Below, piece by piece: positions 1-7,818 of a DNA stretch of 22,718 nt (position 1 is the first letter of the stretch; each line of letters opens with the position of its first letter). Below the pieces are notes generated by a model that was not told the DNA's origin, did no database searches, and saw only the letters and a list, made by a program, of their open reading frames with translations. The position numbers were made by a program, and so were the translations under genes. Source of the stretch: a virus. The stretch spans positions 1-22,718 of the IMG/VR virus record IMGVR_UViG_3300037232_000032; one strand, written 5' to 3'.

Positions 1-1447
1 CTTCACTGCCCATAGCCAACCCGCTTCCCACAAGCCAGTCGTCTATGGAGCGGTTTACGATTCGGTCAAGAGCGGCATTATCAAACTTCTCCCCCTTGCC
101 GATGGTTTCCCCGGTTTCTGCTGCTGCACCATACCCGGCAAACCCAAGCCCCGCCCCGAGGATGCGGTTAAAGGCGGTCCCGATTCCTGCCGGCACGGCC
201 AAGTCAGCAAGGCCAACCCCTGCCGTGGTGAGGCGGGTCAATGGCAAAAGCATCCCGGCATATCCCCCGGCAGTCCTCATAATTTGGCCGGTGCGGTTAT
301 CGGGGGCCGGGAATTGCAAGAGGCCCAAACTGGCCTTGTTGGCAGCGCCCCGGAAAAACTCAGTGTTGTCTTTTTCTGCCGCCTTGACTTCTTCTGGTGT
401 CATATCTTCTGCGCCGAAGTCGTAATCGGCATAAGGACGGTGGGCAGTCAGTTTCCCCAGCACCTGGGTAACAGCATCCGCTCCCTGAGTAAGCCCGTGA
501 CTAACCGCTTGAGCATCTTTGAGGGCGTTCCAAGTAGATTCATCCCTTGGCGGGAACTCAGGCATTGCTCCGCCCGTTGTCGCTAATTGGGCGGGGGTGA
601 GGCCCACTGCCGGTTGTACACCGGGTTGGGCTGGGGCCGCCCCTTCCTCTGCCCCCGCTCCTGGCGGTCCCAGCGGGCCTCCTGGAAGATTCGGATGCTC
701 CCGTGCGGCAAACCTCTTGGCCCGAGCCGTGAGTAGTTCAGGGGGCGTAGCTCCTGTAACTGCCGGTTGTGTACCTGGCGGGCCTGCTGCGGCACCGGGA
801 GCGGGTTGGGCCTGTGCCCCCGGTTGTCCTGTCCCCCCAAAGGCGGCACCCGCAAGGTCTGGTACGGCACCTGGGGGGCCTTCGGGGGTTACTGCTCCGG
901 GAGCGAGTTGAGGGGTGGCCTGGGTGCCCCTGCGCCTTGTCAACTCTGCCTGCAATTCGCCAGGGGTATAATCAGGAGCCCTCCTTCTCGCTAATTCCGC
1001 TTGTAATTCAGCAAGTGGGTAATCATGCTCACCCCCAACATTAACCGAAGATTCCCGTTTCCCCACGGCGTTTACAAGCCTCATAGTGGGTATCCGGGAA
1101 ATAGGCGTGTCATCTGAAATACCGCCTAACATCTTGGCAACGTCAGCTTTCCAAGTGGGGTTCTTATCCCTTGGTGCATATTTCTCCGCAAATTCTCCAA
1201 AAGATAACTTCCGGCCTTGATCCAACTTAATTTGGCTAATCCCGGCTTGGACTCCGGCTTCAGGCGTGCGATATATGGCGAAATCGTCCTTGCCCACGCC
1301 AATAGCCCCCCAATAGTTACCCTTGAGATTAAAGGGATTATTTTGGCGCACAGAAATAACCTTAGCCGGTTCGCCGGGGATCGTCATGGGAGACTGCCGC
1401 CGCCCCTGTTCTGCTGTTAACTCCGCTAAGGAGAAATCATCGGGCAT
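1..1447 (-). CDS. Ejection-type virion protein with peptidoglycan-hydrolase-like N-terminus (3' end outside window)
   Basis: The frame stays open from the ATG at 1447 to the window edge (482 codons), so the C-terminus is missing. Residues 34-110 carry a pattern I know from phage structural proteins with a muralytic domain (PRD1 P5-like annotation): Q-N-N-P-F-N-L-K-G, then W-G, F-A-I-Y-R-T-P-E-A-G-V-Q-A and a K-Y-A-P-x-x-x-N-P-T-W segment. A long Pro/Gly/Ala/Gln-rich linker follows (about 170-280), then a Gly/Ala-rich region that may be membrane-active (about 375-430). A short motif occurs three times (residues 4-17, 142-156, 159-173), of the form D-x-x-x-x-E-L-x-A-E with a following Arg cluster. 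Its position at the end of the tail cluster matches P22 gp16. I infer a protein ejected with the DNA that helps cross the cell wall. The catalytic residue is not identified. Confidence 0.75.
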   Translation of the reverse strand, partial: MPDDFSLAELTAEQGRRQSPMTIPGEPAKVISVRQNNPFNLKGNYWGAIGVGKDDFAIYRTPEAGVQAGISQIKLDQGRKLSFGEFAEKYAPRDKNPTWKADVAKMLGGISDDTPISRIPTMRLVNAVGKRESSVNVGGEHDYPLAELQAELARRRAPDYTPGELQAELTRRRGTQATPQLAPGAVTPEGPPGAVPDLAGAAFGGTGQPGAQAQPAPGAAAGPPGTQPAVTGATPPELLTARAKRFAAREHPNLPGGPLGPPGAGAEEGAAPAQPGVQPAVGLTPAQLATTGGAMPEFPPRDESTWNALKDAQAVSHGLTQGADAVTQVLGKLTAHRPYADYDFGAEDMTPEEVKAAEKDNTEFFRGAANKASLGLLQFPAPDNRTGQIMRTAGGYAGMLLPLTRLTTAGVGLADLAVPAGIGTAFNRILGAGLGFAGYGAAAETGETIGKGEKFDNAALDRIVNRSIDDWLVGSGLAMGSE

Positions 1448-2527
1448 TTATTGTCCTGCCTGTTTTCCATCAATTAGGGCCTGAAGTTCTGCATCACTCA
1501 ATTCGCTAAGGGGCTTTTTAGGAGGCGGATTACCTGCACCGGGGACCCCACCACCAAATCTCGGCCTCAATCTGGCAATTTCCTGGTCAAGCAACTTTTC
1601 TCGAAGCGGATCATCGGGATTAAGGTCTTTATATGCCTGACCCTTATCATTCACTTTGCCTTCATTCTTATTAAGATTGGTGAGGGCTTGCTTGGCAAGG
1701 GTGATATCTGTTTTGGCCCCCAAATCCAGACCCGATTTACCGAACTCATCATGCAGGGTCTTTAGGTCAGATTCCGTGGGTTCCTGTCCTGGACGAAGTT
1801 GCTCATAGAATCTGGTCAACTGAGCATAGGGGCCGGTCTGGTTTTCCTTGTCTTTGTCTATCGCAAGTTTGCCCCAGCCCTGGTCTATGCGGGCTTGACT
1901 TAGACCTACGCTGGCTAAATTCTTGGCGATTGTTGAACGTCCTACCGCAGTAGGGGGCAATTCCTGGGGAGGCTGTCCAGCCTGAAGTAGATAGCCACCC
2001 TGAACCTTGGGAGCCTCAGTCATCTGCTTCAACTGCGCCGCCAAAAACGCTGCATGGTTGGCCCACATATCCAACTGCTGATCCGTGGCGTTAGGCGGTG
2101 GCAAGGCCGATTCCGGCACATTCGGGTAATTTTTAAGAAGCTGCGGACGCAAGGCACCCCAAGATTTACTGTTGAGCATGGGCGCTATGGTGGGCAGGCT
2201 CTCCGTCAAGCGTCCGATATCTTTCTGAACCGGGTCGGATTGGGTTTTATACCAATCCTGGACTTTCCCCACCTCTCTTGCCATCTGCGGGTTGATCCCC
2301 ATAAGGGCTTTCACATCCCCGGTTTGCATGGCCTGTTTGAGAGCCGTCTGTTCCTGCTGCTTGCGCTGTATCTCCTGTGTGCCGTAGTTCATCAGGGCAT
2401 TGTTGTAAGGGATGGCCTTGATGTCCTGGCCCAACCCTAAACCCTTCTCCATTCCGGTGATAATACCAGGAGTCGGTGCTTCCCTCCGGGCCGCCAGTAA
2501 TTCGCCGAGATAGTTTCCGTCACCCAT
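1448..2527 (-). CDS. Putative internal/ejection virion protein (P22 gp20 position)
   Basis: This 359-residue protein is mostly hydrophilic and probably helical, rich in Gln, Lys and Leu, with no signal peptide. Residues 1-50 are Gly-rich and the middle part (60-300) looks alpha-helical. The C-terminus is Pro/Gly-rich and ends in a P-L-S-E-L-S-D-A-E-L-Q-A-L-I motif. That motif resembles the E-L-Q-A-E-L repeats in the next gene, which begins directly after this stop codon. A GGAG site lies a few bases before the ATG. I do not recognise a catalytic family. Gene order (after the fibre, before the wall-penetrating protein) suggests an ejection protein like P22 gp20, which is an inference from position and composition. 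Confidence 0.65.
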   Translation of the reverse strand: MGDGNYLGELLAARREAPTPGIITGMEKGLGLGQDIKAIPYNNALMNYGTQEIQRKQQEQTALKQAMQTGDVKALMGINPQMAREVGKVQDWYKTQSDPVQKDIGRLTESLPTIAPMLNSKSWGALRPQLLKNYPNVPESALPPPNATDQQLDMWANHAAFLAAQLKQMTEAPKVQGGYLLQAGQPPQELPPTAVGRSTIAKNLASVGLSQARIDQGWGKLAIDKDKENQTGPYAQLTRFYEQLRPGQEPTESDLKTLHDEFGKSGLDLGAKTDITLAKQALTNLNKNEGKVNDKGQAYKDLNPDDPLREKLLDQEIARLRPRFGGGVPGAGNPPPKKPLSELSDAELQALIDGKQAGQ

Positions 2528-2560
2528 AGCAACGCTCCATTATGTAAATACCCTACTTTC

Positions 2561-4288
2561 TTATAGATTGTCTTCCCACCCTATGGCGAGTAATTCACTG
2601 CCTCCACCGTTCCCGGCGTAATAAATATTGGAACCTTCCAAAATCATTTCCACTTGATAACTCGCCACACTGTAGGCATTACAGCAAGGAGGATTAAAAC
2701 TGGATGATGCACCGCCATAAGTACTATTGGGTGCAACTATTAAAGACCCACTGGGTCCAGCATTGACGAGTACCCTAATAGTGCCTGCCGTAGGCGGCAC
2801 GAATCCACTTGTCGCGACCGGAATCCAGGTCGGAGTCGAAATGCTTCCTACCGCCCCGTATATCATCATGGGCAAGTTTAGGTTTGGGGCAAATGTCCCG
2901 GTATTTCCGCTCTGCACCACATATTGAGCGTGCTGACCCCGTTGAATCGTGTAATACAAGGCCGGGCTCGATGATGTCGTATTAGCGGAAAAAGCTATAG
3001 TGCCTGCTCCTGTCCCCGCTACCAGGGTCAGGGTTCCGCTTGAGGGGGGAGCAACAACTCCATAAGCCGAAAGACTCGTTTGGCTGGATATGGTAGCGGT
3101 AGCGACGAAATAAACTCCGCTGCCTGTCGTATAGAGCGCCCCCGCGGTAACGCTCGATGATGCGATGGTAAAGCTGTAGGTGTGGGGAATGGTCTGGACG
3201 GCCCCGATGCGGATAAAATAATTATTGTATCCACCAGGAGCCGTTGGGGTTGTGGAGCTAAGGGACAAGAGGCCGCAAGTGCCCGATGAGCCGTTACAGA
3301 CATATACATAATACCAGGTGCCGGCCACCGGCGAACCCGTATCCAGGCCATTGGCCCCCGTGGTCCCTGCATTGAGGCTTAATGATAAGCCCCCGCCCGC
3401 AAAGGGATTGTTGGCTGCTGTGATGGTCAGTGTGCTGCTTCCTGTAACCGTGATTACAGTATTGTGAAACATCGCCGCAGTCAGAGGGATAAAGGGATAT
3501 TTAGGATTCACCAAAATCCAATCGCCCAGGGTGGCGTTATATTCCAATTCGATCACGGCATTCGCCCCTGGAATGTCACCAGGGATCAGGGCAGCACCCG
3601 CACCCTTCACTATGGTTTTAGCGGTCATGCCGTTGGGCGAAAAGGTTGGGGTGGCAGTAGTGTTCGCTGCCGATGCCCAAACCCAGACCAGCGTCTTATC
3701 CACGAAAGAGGTAATAGCAGGAGTAAAGGTAGCGGTGATGGTATCGCCGGTGCCCCCGCCTGCCGCTGCATTAAAACTCTGTTGCTGAATGGCCTGGGCT
3801 GTGGCGGGTGAAGCCACTGCCCCCGTGGAGTCAATGATATACAAGGTTGTGCCACTGCAATAAAGGGACAGTTGCCCGCTCGCAGGCGTGGGGGGGGCAA
3901 CCGAACCAACCGTAACATAGGAGTTATAGGGGTCAACTTCGTACAGGTCAAAAGTAAACAAGACCGTGCCGTGAGTCTGACCGCTGGGAGGGGGGCCTTC
4001 AATCACGAATTTGGTAGGCTGATTGGCGTAAATGATACAGTTGCCGTCGCTGTCCAGCACTATCGGGAAGGCATTGGCCTGGCTAAACCCGGTGTCCTTA
4101 TAAGTCGCAGACTGAGTGCTGGTCCCCGCCTGGTAGGTCCAGACCAGACCGCCCACTTCGGGCATCCCGGTTGAGGGATCGGTAACATGGAAGAAGGGGA
4201 AAGTAGCTGGCGTGATGGCCTGCGCCTGCAAGGGCAAGAACAACGCCAGGATAAACAGGAGTGTGCTTAGTCTTTTCGCGGGTTTCAT
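2561..4288 (-). CDS. Tail fibre/appendage protein with N-terminal signal peptide
   Basis: The protein has 575 residues. Residues 1-24 look like a classical Sec signal peptide: K-P-A-K-R at the start, a hydrophobic core L-L-F-I-L-A-L-F-L-P-L, and an A-Q-A cleavage site. Residues 26-125 match the N-terminal fibre/spike module known from many phages: a G-G-L-V-W-T-Y-Q-A-G-T-S-T core, A-T-Y-K-D-T-G, P-I-V-L-D-S-D-G-N, and a closing T-F-D-L-Y. The rest is Gly/Ser/Thr-rich beta-type sequence with repeated T-x-T/S-x-x strands and many Asn and Pro residues, as in fibres. An AAGGA site precedes the ATG. A signal peptide is odd for a virion protein, which normally assembles in the cytoplasm. The hydrophobic segment could instead be an anchor, or the protein could be displayed outside the cell. 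The fibre assignment is good; export is only predicted. Confidence 0.75.
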   Translation of the reverse strand: MKPAKRLSTLLFILALFLPLQAQAITPATFPFFHVTDPSTGMPEVGGLVWTYQAGTSTQSATYKDTGFSQANAFPIVLDSDGNCIIYANQPTKFVIEGPPPSGQTHGTVLFTFDLYEVDPYNSYVTVGSVAPPTPASGQLSLYCSGTTLYIIDSTGAVASPATAQAIQQQSFNAAAGGGTGDTITATFTPAITSFVDKTLVWVWASAANTTATPTFSPNGMTAKTIVKGAGAALIPGDIPGANAVIELEYNATLGDWILVNPKYPFIPLTAAMFHNTVITVTGSSTLTITAANNPFAGGGLSLSLNAGTTGANGLDTGSPVAGTWYYVYVCNGSSGTCGLLSLSSTTPTAPGGYNNYFIRIGAVQTIPHTYSFTIASSSVTAGALYTTGSGVYFVATATISSQTSLSAYGVVAPPSSGTLTLVAGTGAGTIAFSANTTSSSPALYYTIQRGQHAQYVVQSGNTGTFAPNLNLPMMIYGAVGSISTPTWIPVATSGFVPPTAGTIRVLVNAGPSGSLIVAPNSTYGGASSSFNPPCCNAYSVASYQVEMILEGSNIYYAGNGGGSELLAIGWEDNL

Positions 4289-4306
4289 AGCTTAATTCCT
4301 TGATTA

Positions 4307-5143
4307 TTAGAAGGGGTTCTGCAATCCACCACCTATGTTATAGCCGCCACCTCCCCCACCACCACCACCACCAAACATAGACCCGAGCATACCCATCCCG
4401 GAACCCAAGAGGCTCATACCCCCCCCACCACCACCACCACCCCCGGTCATGGGTGCAGCCAATAATGACCCAGCCAACCCGATCATACTCCCAAGCCCCT
4501 GGCCCTGCATCTGCTGATTCTGCAAATTCAACCCCGCCATGGTGTTCATGGCACCCTGGGATTGCTGTCCAATTCCCAAGTCGATAGGAACCTGTTGGGA
4601 TGCTGTGTTCTGGTTCCATTGCCCCAACTGCGTCCCGGCGTTTTGACCCATAGTCCCCAGGCCGCTTAACTGCTGCATCAGGGTATTGTAATACTGGTTC
4701 CCGTAATTCTGGCCGTACTGCACATCGGCCTGTCTCTGGGGACCGGAACCATACATTCCTGCCGCATTGGTGGAAGCATTTAGGGCGTTAAGCCCCTGCT
4801 GTTGGCCCCACTGATACCCAGGGACGTTGTTAAGATACTGCTGAGGATTATAGGTCTGCGAAGCCCCAGGTATCCCCAGCAACCCCGCATAGGCTTGCAT
4901 CCCGCTTGTGCCGGCCTGGTAGTATGGGTTCATGTATCCGGTAGCGGTGTTCAGCCCCTGAGTTAAGTCTTGCTTTGCTTGATCGGCGTAATGAATATAC
5001 TGCGTCAAGCCTTGCGAAACATCGGATTGGGCACCGCTGGTATTGGTTCCAAAGATGTCCCAGGCGAAGTGCCTCTGCGGTATCAGAGAGAGATATGCGG
5101 CCTCCCGCGGGCTGTCGTCATAGTCCATTTCAAATCTGTTCAT
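4307..5143 (-). CDS. Gln/Gly-rich DNA-transfer (pilot)-type virion protein, P22 gp7 position
   Basis: This 278-residue protein is rich in Gln, Asn, Gly, Tyr and Met. Residues 40-165 follow a pattern I associate with phage pilot or DNA-transfer proteins: a Y-M-N-P-Y-Y-Q-A-G segment, G-L-L-G-I-P-G, P-G-Y-Q-W-G-Q-Q-Q-G-L-N-A-L-N and a Y-G-Q-N-Y-G-N-Q-Y-Y-N repeat. The C-terminal third has two runs of 9-10 glycines around hydrophobic Met/Leu stretches (S-M-I-G-L-A-G-S-L-L-A-A), which may insert in membranes. It overlaps the upstream gene by 4 nt (ATGA). The poly-Gly runs are coded by CCA/CCC-rich tracts that are prone to in-frame slippage. Position and composition suggest an injected protein; the family call is moderate. 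Confidence 0.65.
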   Translation of the reverse strand: MNRFEMDYDDSPREAAYLSLIPQRHFAWDIFGTNTSGAQSDVSQGLTQYIHYADQAKQDLTQGLNTATGYMNPYYQAGTSGMQAYAGLLGIPGASQTYNPQQYLNNVPGYQWGQQQGLNALNASTNAAGMYGSGPQRQADVQYGQNYGNQYYNTLMQQLSGLGTMGQNAGTQLGQWNQNTASQQVPIDLGIGQQSQGAMNTMAGLNLQNQQMQGQGLGSMIGLAGSLLAAPMTGGGGGGGGGMSLLGSGMGMLGSMFGGGGGGGGGGYNIGGGLQNPF

Positions 5144-5583
5144 GCCGGGGCCTCCGCTCGGTAAACTGAGTAATGAAAATTAAGAATGTTCTTTAAAATC
5201 CGTTCCCATCCCCTGCGCCTTGACAGGATTTCCAGTGCCATGGGAAACTCCCCTTGGCACCATGAAACAATGGCTGCCATGATGACCTTCAATTCCTCTA
5301 TCCCCCTGCGACTCTCAGGGAAAAGCCCCCCGAGCCAGATTTGCAGGGTCGGCTTGGCGCTCAATTCATGCCTCACGATTCTGTATATTATGTAGCCTAT
5401 GTTCTGGCCTTCCTGGTAAATGAGGGCCAACCTGGAACGACCCTGAACAAGTTGGAGCATTACATCCTCTGGCTTCCAATCCAGTGTGGCCGGGGGGCGT
5501 GCCTGGATTTCTTTCCATAGCCCTTGCATCAGGGGCCAAAGCGACTCGACGCGCTCAATGGGGACTTCCTTAAAACTCACCAT
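5140..5583 (-). CDS. GNAT-fold-like phage protein of tail cluster
   Basis: I place the start at the ATG at 5583, which overlaps the upstream stop codon (ATGGTGA). An earlier ATG at 5604 lies deeper inside the upstream gene. The 147-residue product has the layout of small phage GNAT-like proteins found beside ejection genes: a helical L-W-P-L-M-Q-G-L-W start, central strands (L-A-L-I-Y-Q-E-G-Q-N-I-G-Y-I-I-Y), L-Q-I-W-L-G-G-L-F, and an A-L-E-I-L-S-R-R-R-G-W-E-R-I-L end. The usual acetyl-CoA loop (Q/R-x-x-G-x-G/A) is not obvious, so it may not be an active acetyltransferase. Its place just before the gp7-like gene recalls P22 gp14, a factor needed for DNA-ejection proteins; that comparison is positional only. 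Confidence 0.6.
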   Translation of the reverse strand: MVSFKEVPIERVESLWPLMQGLWKEIQARPPATLDWKPEDVMLQLVQGRSRLALIYQEGQNIGYIIYRIVRHELSAKPTLQIWLGGLFPESRRGIEELKVIMAAIVSWCQGEFPMALEILSRRRGWERILKNILNFHYSVYRAEAPA

Positions 5584-5867
5584 TTTTGCATCCACGTGGC
5601 CCATTGGCTGTTCAATTTATTATTTACATCCGCGAAAGGTTGGGCCGTGGGGGCCTCGGTAATGCCTATCTTAGTCTGTGCCTGTTGCCAAAAATTACTC
5701 CAAGGGTCCGACATCGCACCGCTTTCCAGATACATGGTCTGCACAAATGGCGGCGCCTGGATGCCATGCTGTGTGCTTTTGGCCCCGATGAAAAGCTGGG
5801 TAGATTGCTGAAGATGTCCGCTGTCTAAAAAAACATCGTCGTTCGGGTTAATTTGCACAGAGACCAT
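5577..5867 (-). CDS. Conserved-context tail protein, unknown function
   Basis: The ATG at 5867 lies 2 nt after the gp10-type stop codon with a GGAAT site at good distance, so I prefer it to starts inside the upstream gene. The product has 96 residues. Residues 1-30 look like beta strands with polar ends (V-S-V-Q-I-N-P-N-D-D-V-F-L-D-S-G-H), and the C-terminal half is Trp- and Gln-rich and probably helical (W-S-N-F-W-Q-Q, W-A-T-W-M-Q-K-W). I do not recognise the family. It is not an obvious trimeric coiled-coil needle like P22 gp26, although it holds that gene's place. Confidence 0.55.
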   Translation of the reverse strand: MVSVQINPNDDVFLDSGHLQQSTQLFIGAKSTQHGIQAPPFVQTMYLESGAMSDPWSNFWQQAQTKIGITEAPTAQPFADVNNKLNSQWATWMQKW

Positions 5868-5869
5868 AT

Positions 5870-7438
5870 TTATTCCAACCATGAACACTCAAGGATGTCT
5901 CTGTTGATCGGATCGGTGATCTCAAGCTCAAAAATCCGGTTGTAGTCCGCCCCATTCTGCCGGAAAATAGTCCTCTTGGTAGTCTCCCCGATCTTCCCCA
6001 TAGAAGCCGTGCGCTGAAACCCGAAATTGCTCCCGCCATCTCGGGATGATCTCAGCATGGCTTGAGGGTTAAGTCCCGTGACCGCATCGCCGGATTCAAA
6101 CAGAAATTGCAAATCCGGGAAGGGAATCAGTTTGCCAGCAATCCGGTATTCCCTGGATTGAACCTTGGCCTGCAAGGGCTGGTTATTATCGGTGTAAACC
6201 TTCGGGTCCATCTTGTAGATATTGCCGCTGGCGAAATCCCCTACTAGGTGATTCCCATTGAAATAGCAGTAACAGTTGGCCCGATGCCGGCTGCCGTCCA
6301 GGAAACTGCTTCGCACATGCCACATGGGAGGATGCACGGAAATGTCACAGACCAAGGTTCGGTTGGCGGTCGGTAAGATCAGCCAATAGAAGCTGTGCCC
6401 TCTCTGAATCTGGAAGAACCCGAGAGCATCGCTAACTGTGGCAAACCCTTCAAGCATCCTGTCGATCTTGTCCGTGGAGATGCGCTTGGGCTGGAATCCC
6501 ACGGCCATCTGCACCTGCCGGTAATTATCCAGCCACATTAGAGTATTGTCCCCGAGAGTGGCGGACATGGGTGCGCCCAAGCCTTTTTCGATCAGGGTGC
6601 CCACCAGTTTGGTGAAGGGAAAGGGTGTGCCGCCTGCGTCGTACCAAACCTCATCGGTCTTATCCCCCATGAGCCAGATGTTTAAATGGCTACTCAGGAT
6701 TGCCAGAATAATGCCGTCGCCTTTGAGGGCCTGGGCCATGGAGTCATAGGTGGTGCAATCCCCCAGTTTGCTTACACCCCATTGATTGCCGTTTGGCTGG
6801 GCATAAACGATGTAGTTATCCTGCAAGACCGCAGGGCCACCACCCAGAAAGTTAGGGTCGGTAATCTGGGTAAAATAGGGTATCCCCGGTATGCAGGCCC
6901 AGGTGACACCACCATCCGTGACCGTATCCCCAACCGTAGTGGGCCAGGCAGGGGGACTCGTGCTGGACATGCCACCATTCCCGGTCACTTGGTAATAAAG
7001 CAGGGTGGGCGGGTTAGGCTGCACCACAACCCCTGGCAGGTAGGTGGTGCTTTGCGTCCAGAACTTCGGAAATGTGTCATAGTAATAGCCGTTGACGCCA
7101 TCACTTATGAAAAGCTGCATTTGGTTCGCCATCGGCACCATGTAAAGCGGGCCGGTCCCTGTGGCGAGGCTGCCGATCAGGATGGCATTGCCATACATGT
7201 CCACCTGATAGACGTTGCAGGTAGTCACCGTATTCTGGCCCACCACATACAAATAATTCCCCATGACCGCCATGCCGCGCACCTGCATGAGGCCGGCGGC
7301 AACAGTGGTCCAGATGGAACAGCCCGGAGCGCCCAACAGGATGGGGCCTTTTTCTTGATCGGACGCAAAAAAGAGATTTTGGGGCAAATTTCCCCTGACT
7401 CGATCTTGCCCTGTTGGGAAAAAAGCGGGAAAGGCCAA
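5870..7438 (-). CDS. P22 gp10-like head-completion / tail hub protein
   Basis: The 522-residue protein resembles the packaged-DNA stabilisation protein gp10 of P22 (472 residues), which forms the hexameric tail hub below the portal and adaptor. It has a repeated beta-propeller-like texture: V-R-G-M-A-V-M-G-N-Y-L-Y-V-V-G near residue 53, L-F-I-S-D-G-V-N-G-Y-Y-Y-D near 108, and N-I-W-L-M-G-D-K-T-D-E-V-W-Y-D-A-G near 252, with A-N-R-T-L-V-C-D and G-N-I-Y-K-M-D-P further on. The start is a TTG; an AGGGGG site lies 8 nt upstream, just after the previous stop codon, and no ATG fits. It follows the gp4-type adaptor after two small genes, as expected for tail-hub assembly. Confidence 0.82.
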   Translation of the reverse strand: MAFPAFFPTGQDRVRGNLPQNLFFASDQEKGPILLGAPGCSIWTTVAAGLMQVRGMAVMGNYLYVVGQNTVTTCNVYQVDMYGNAILIGSLATGTGPLYMVPMANQMQLFISDGVNGYYYDTFPKFWTQSTTYLPGVVVQPNPPTLLYYQVTGNGGMSSTSPPAWPTTVGDTVTDGGVTWACIPGIPYFTQITDPNFLGGGPAVLQDNYIVYAQPNGNQWGVSKLGDCTTYDSMAQALKGDGIILAILSSHLNIWLMGDKTDEVWYDAGGTPFPFTKLVGTLIEKGLGAPMSATLGDNTLMWLDNYRQVQMAVGFQPKRISTDKIDRMLEGFATVSDALGFFQIQRGHSFYWLILPTANRTLVCDISVHPPMWHVRSSFLDGSRHRANCYCYFNGNHLVGDFASGNIYKMDPKVYTDNNQPLQAKVQSREYRIAGKLIPFPDLQFLFESGDAVTGLNPQAMLRSSRDGGSNFGFQRTASMGKIGETTKRTIFRQNGADYNRIFELEITDPINRDILECSWLE

Positions 7439-7449
7439 TTTATTACCCC

Positions 7450-7677
7450 CTACTTCTCATACAGCCCCTTGGGTCTGGTGGGTTTCTTCTGCTTGGGCTT
7501 TTTAGAGCCTTTATGCTTGGCAGTCCCGGCTACCACGGCATTAGCCGCCTTGATAGCCGACCCTTCACTTTCGCCGCGATCAAGCATACTGTCGGCCACG
7601 TGCGAAAATTGCCGCTTCTTCTTGGGCGTCTTAGCCTTTTTGGTAAATCTCGTTGCGTCCTTCGGTTCCCAAGGCAT
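7450..7677 (-). CDS. Small basic conserved phage protein
   Basis: The start at 7677 is preferred because AGGAG lies 8 nt before it; the ATG at 7683 is only 2 nt from that site. The product (75 residues) begins M-P-W-E-P-K-D-A-x-x-F-T-K-K-A and continues with R-Q-F-S-H-V-A-D-S-M-L and A-I-K-A-A-N-A-V-V. I recall this pattern from many small conserved phage proteins of unknown role. The C-terminus is very rich in Lys and Pro, so nucleic-acid binding is possible. It overlaps the upstream zinc-ribbon gene by about 47 nt in another frame. Confidence 0.6.
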   Translation of the reverse strand: MPWEPKDATRFTKKAKTPKKKRQFSHVADSMLDRGESEGSAIKAANAVVAGTAKHKGSKKPKQKKPTRPKGLYEK

Positions 7678-7816
7678 TTTCATCTCTCCTTATGTCTCTG
7701 TAATGTTCTTCAGTGGGTAACGGACACCCGCATTGGGCGAATCGCCATCGCTCCGGGTTAGTGGCCACCAGAGAAAATTCGGTATTCTCACGACCGCAGT
7801 AAGGGCATCTCACCAT
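7631..7816 (-). CDS. Small zinc-ribbon protein
   Basis: This 61-residue protein has cysteines at 4, 7, 29 and 31 (C-P-Y-C near the start, C-G-C later), a probable zinc-ribbon knuckle, followed by a charged tail. The ATG is 2 nt after the gp4-type stop codon. The Shine-Dalgarno site is weak, so translational coupling is likely. The overlap with the next basic-protein gene lowers confidence a little, but the Cys pairs at the very N-terminus support a real gene. Function unknown. Confidence 0.55.
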   Translation of the reverse strand: MVRCPYCGRENTEFSLVATNPERWRFAQCGCPLPTEEHYRDIRRDENALGTEGRNEIYQKG

Positions 7817-7818
7817 TT

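Noticed and set aside
583-870. Minus-strand 95-codon frame and plus-strand frames at 1-1044
   Set aside because: They are in other frames of the truncated ejection-type gene, whose own frame is uninterrupted from 1447 to 1.
6686-7720. 344-codon plus-strand frame opposite the gp10-type gene
   Set aside because: Antisense shadow of the tail hub gene, rich in His/Arg/Gly, with no recognisable domain.
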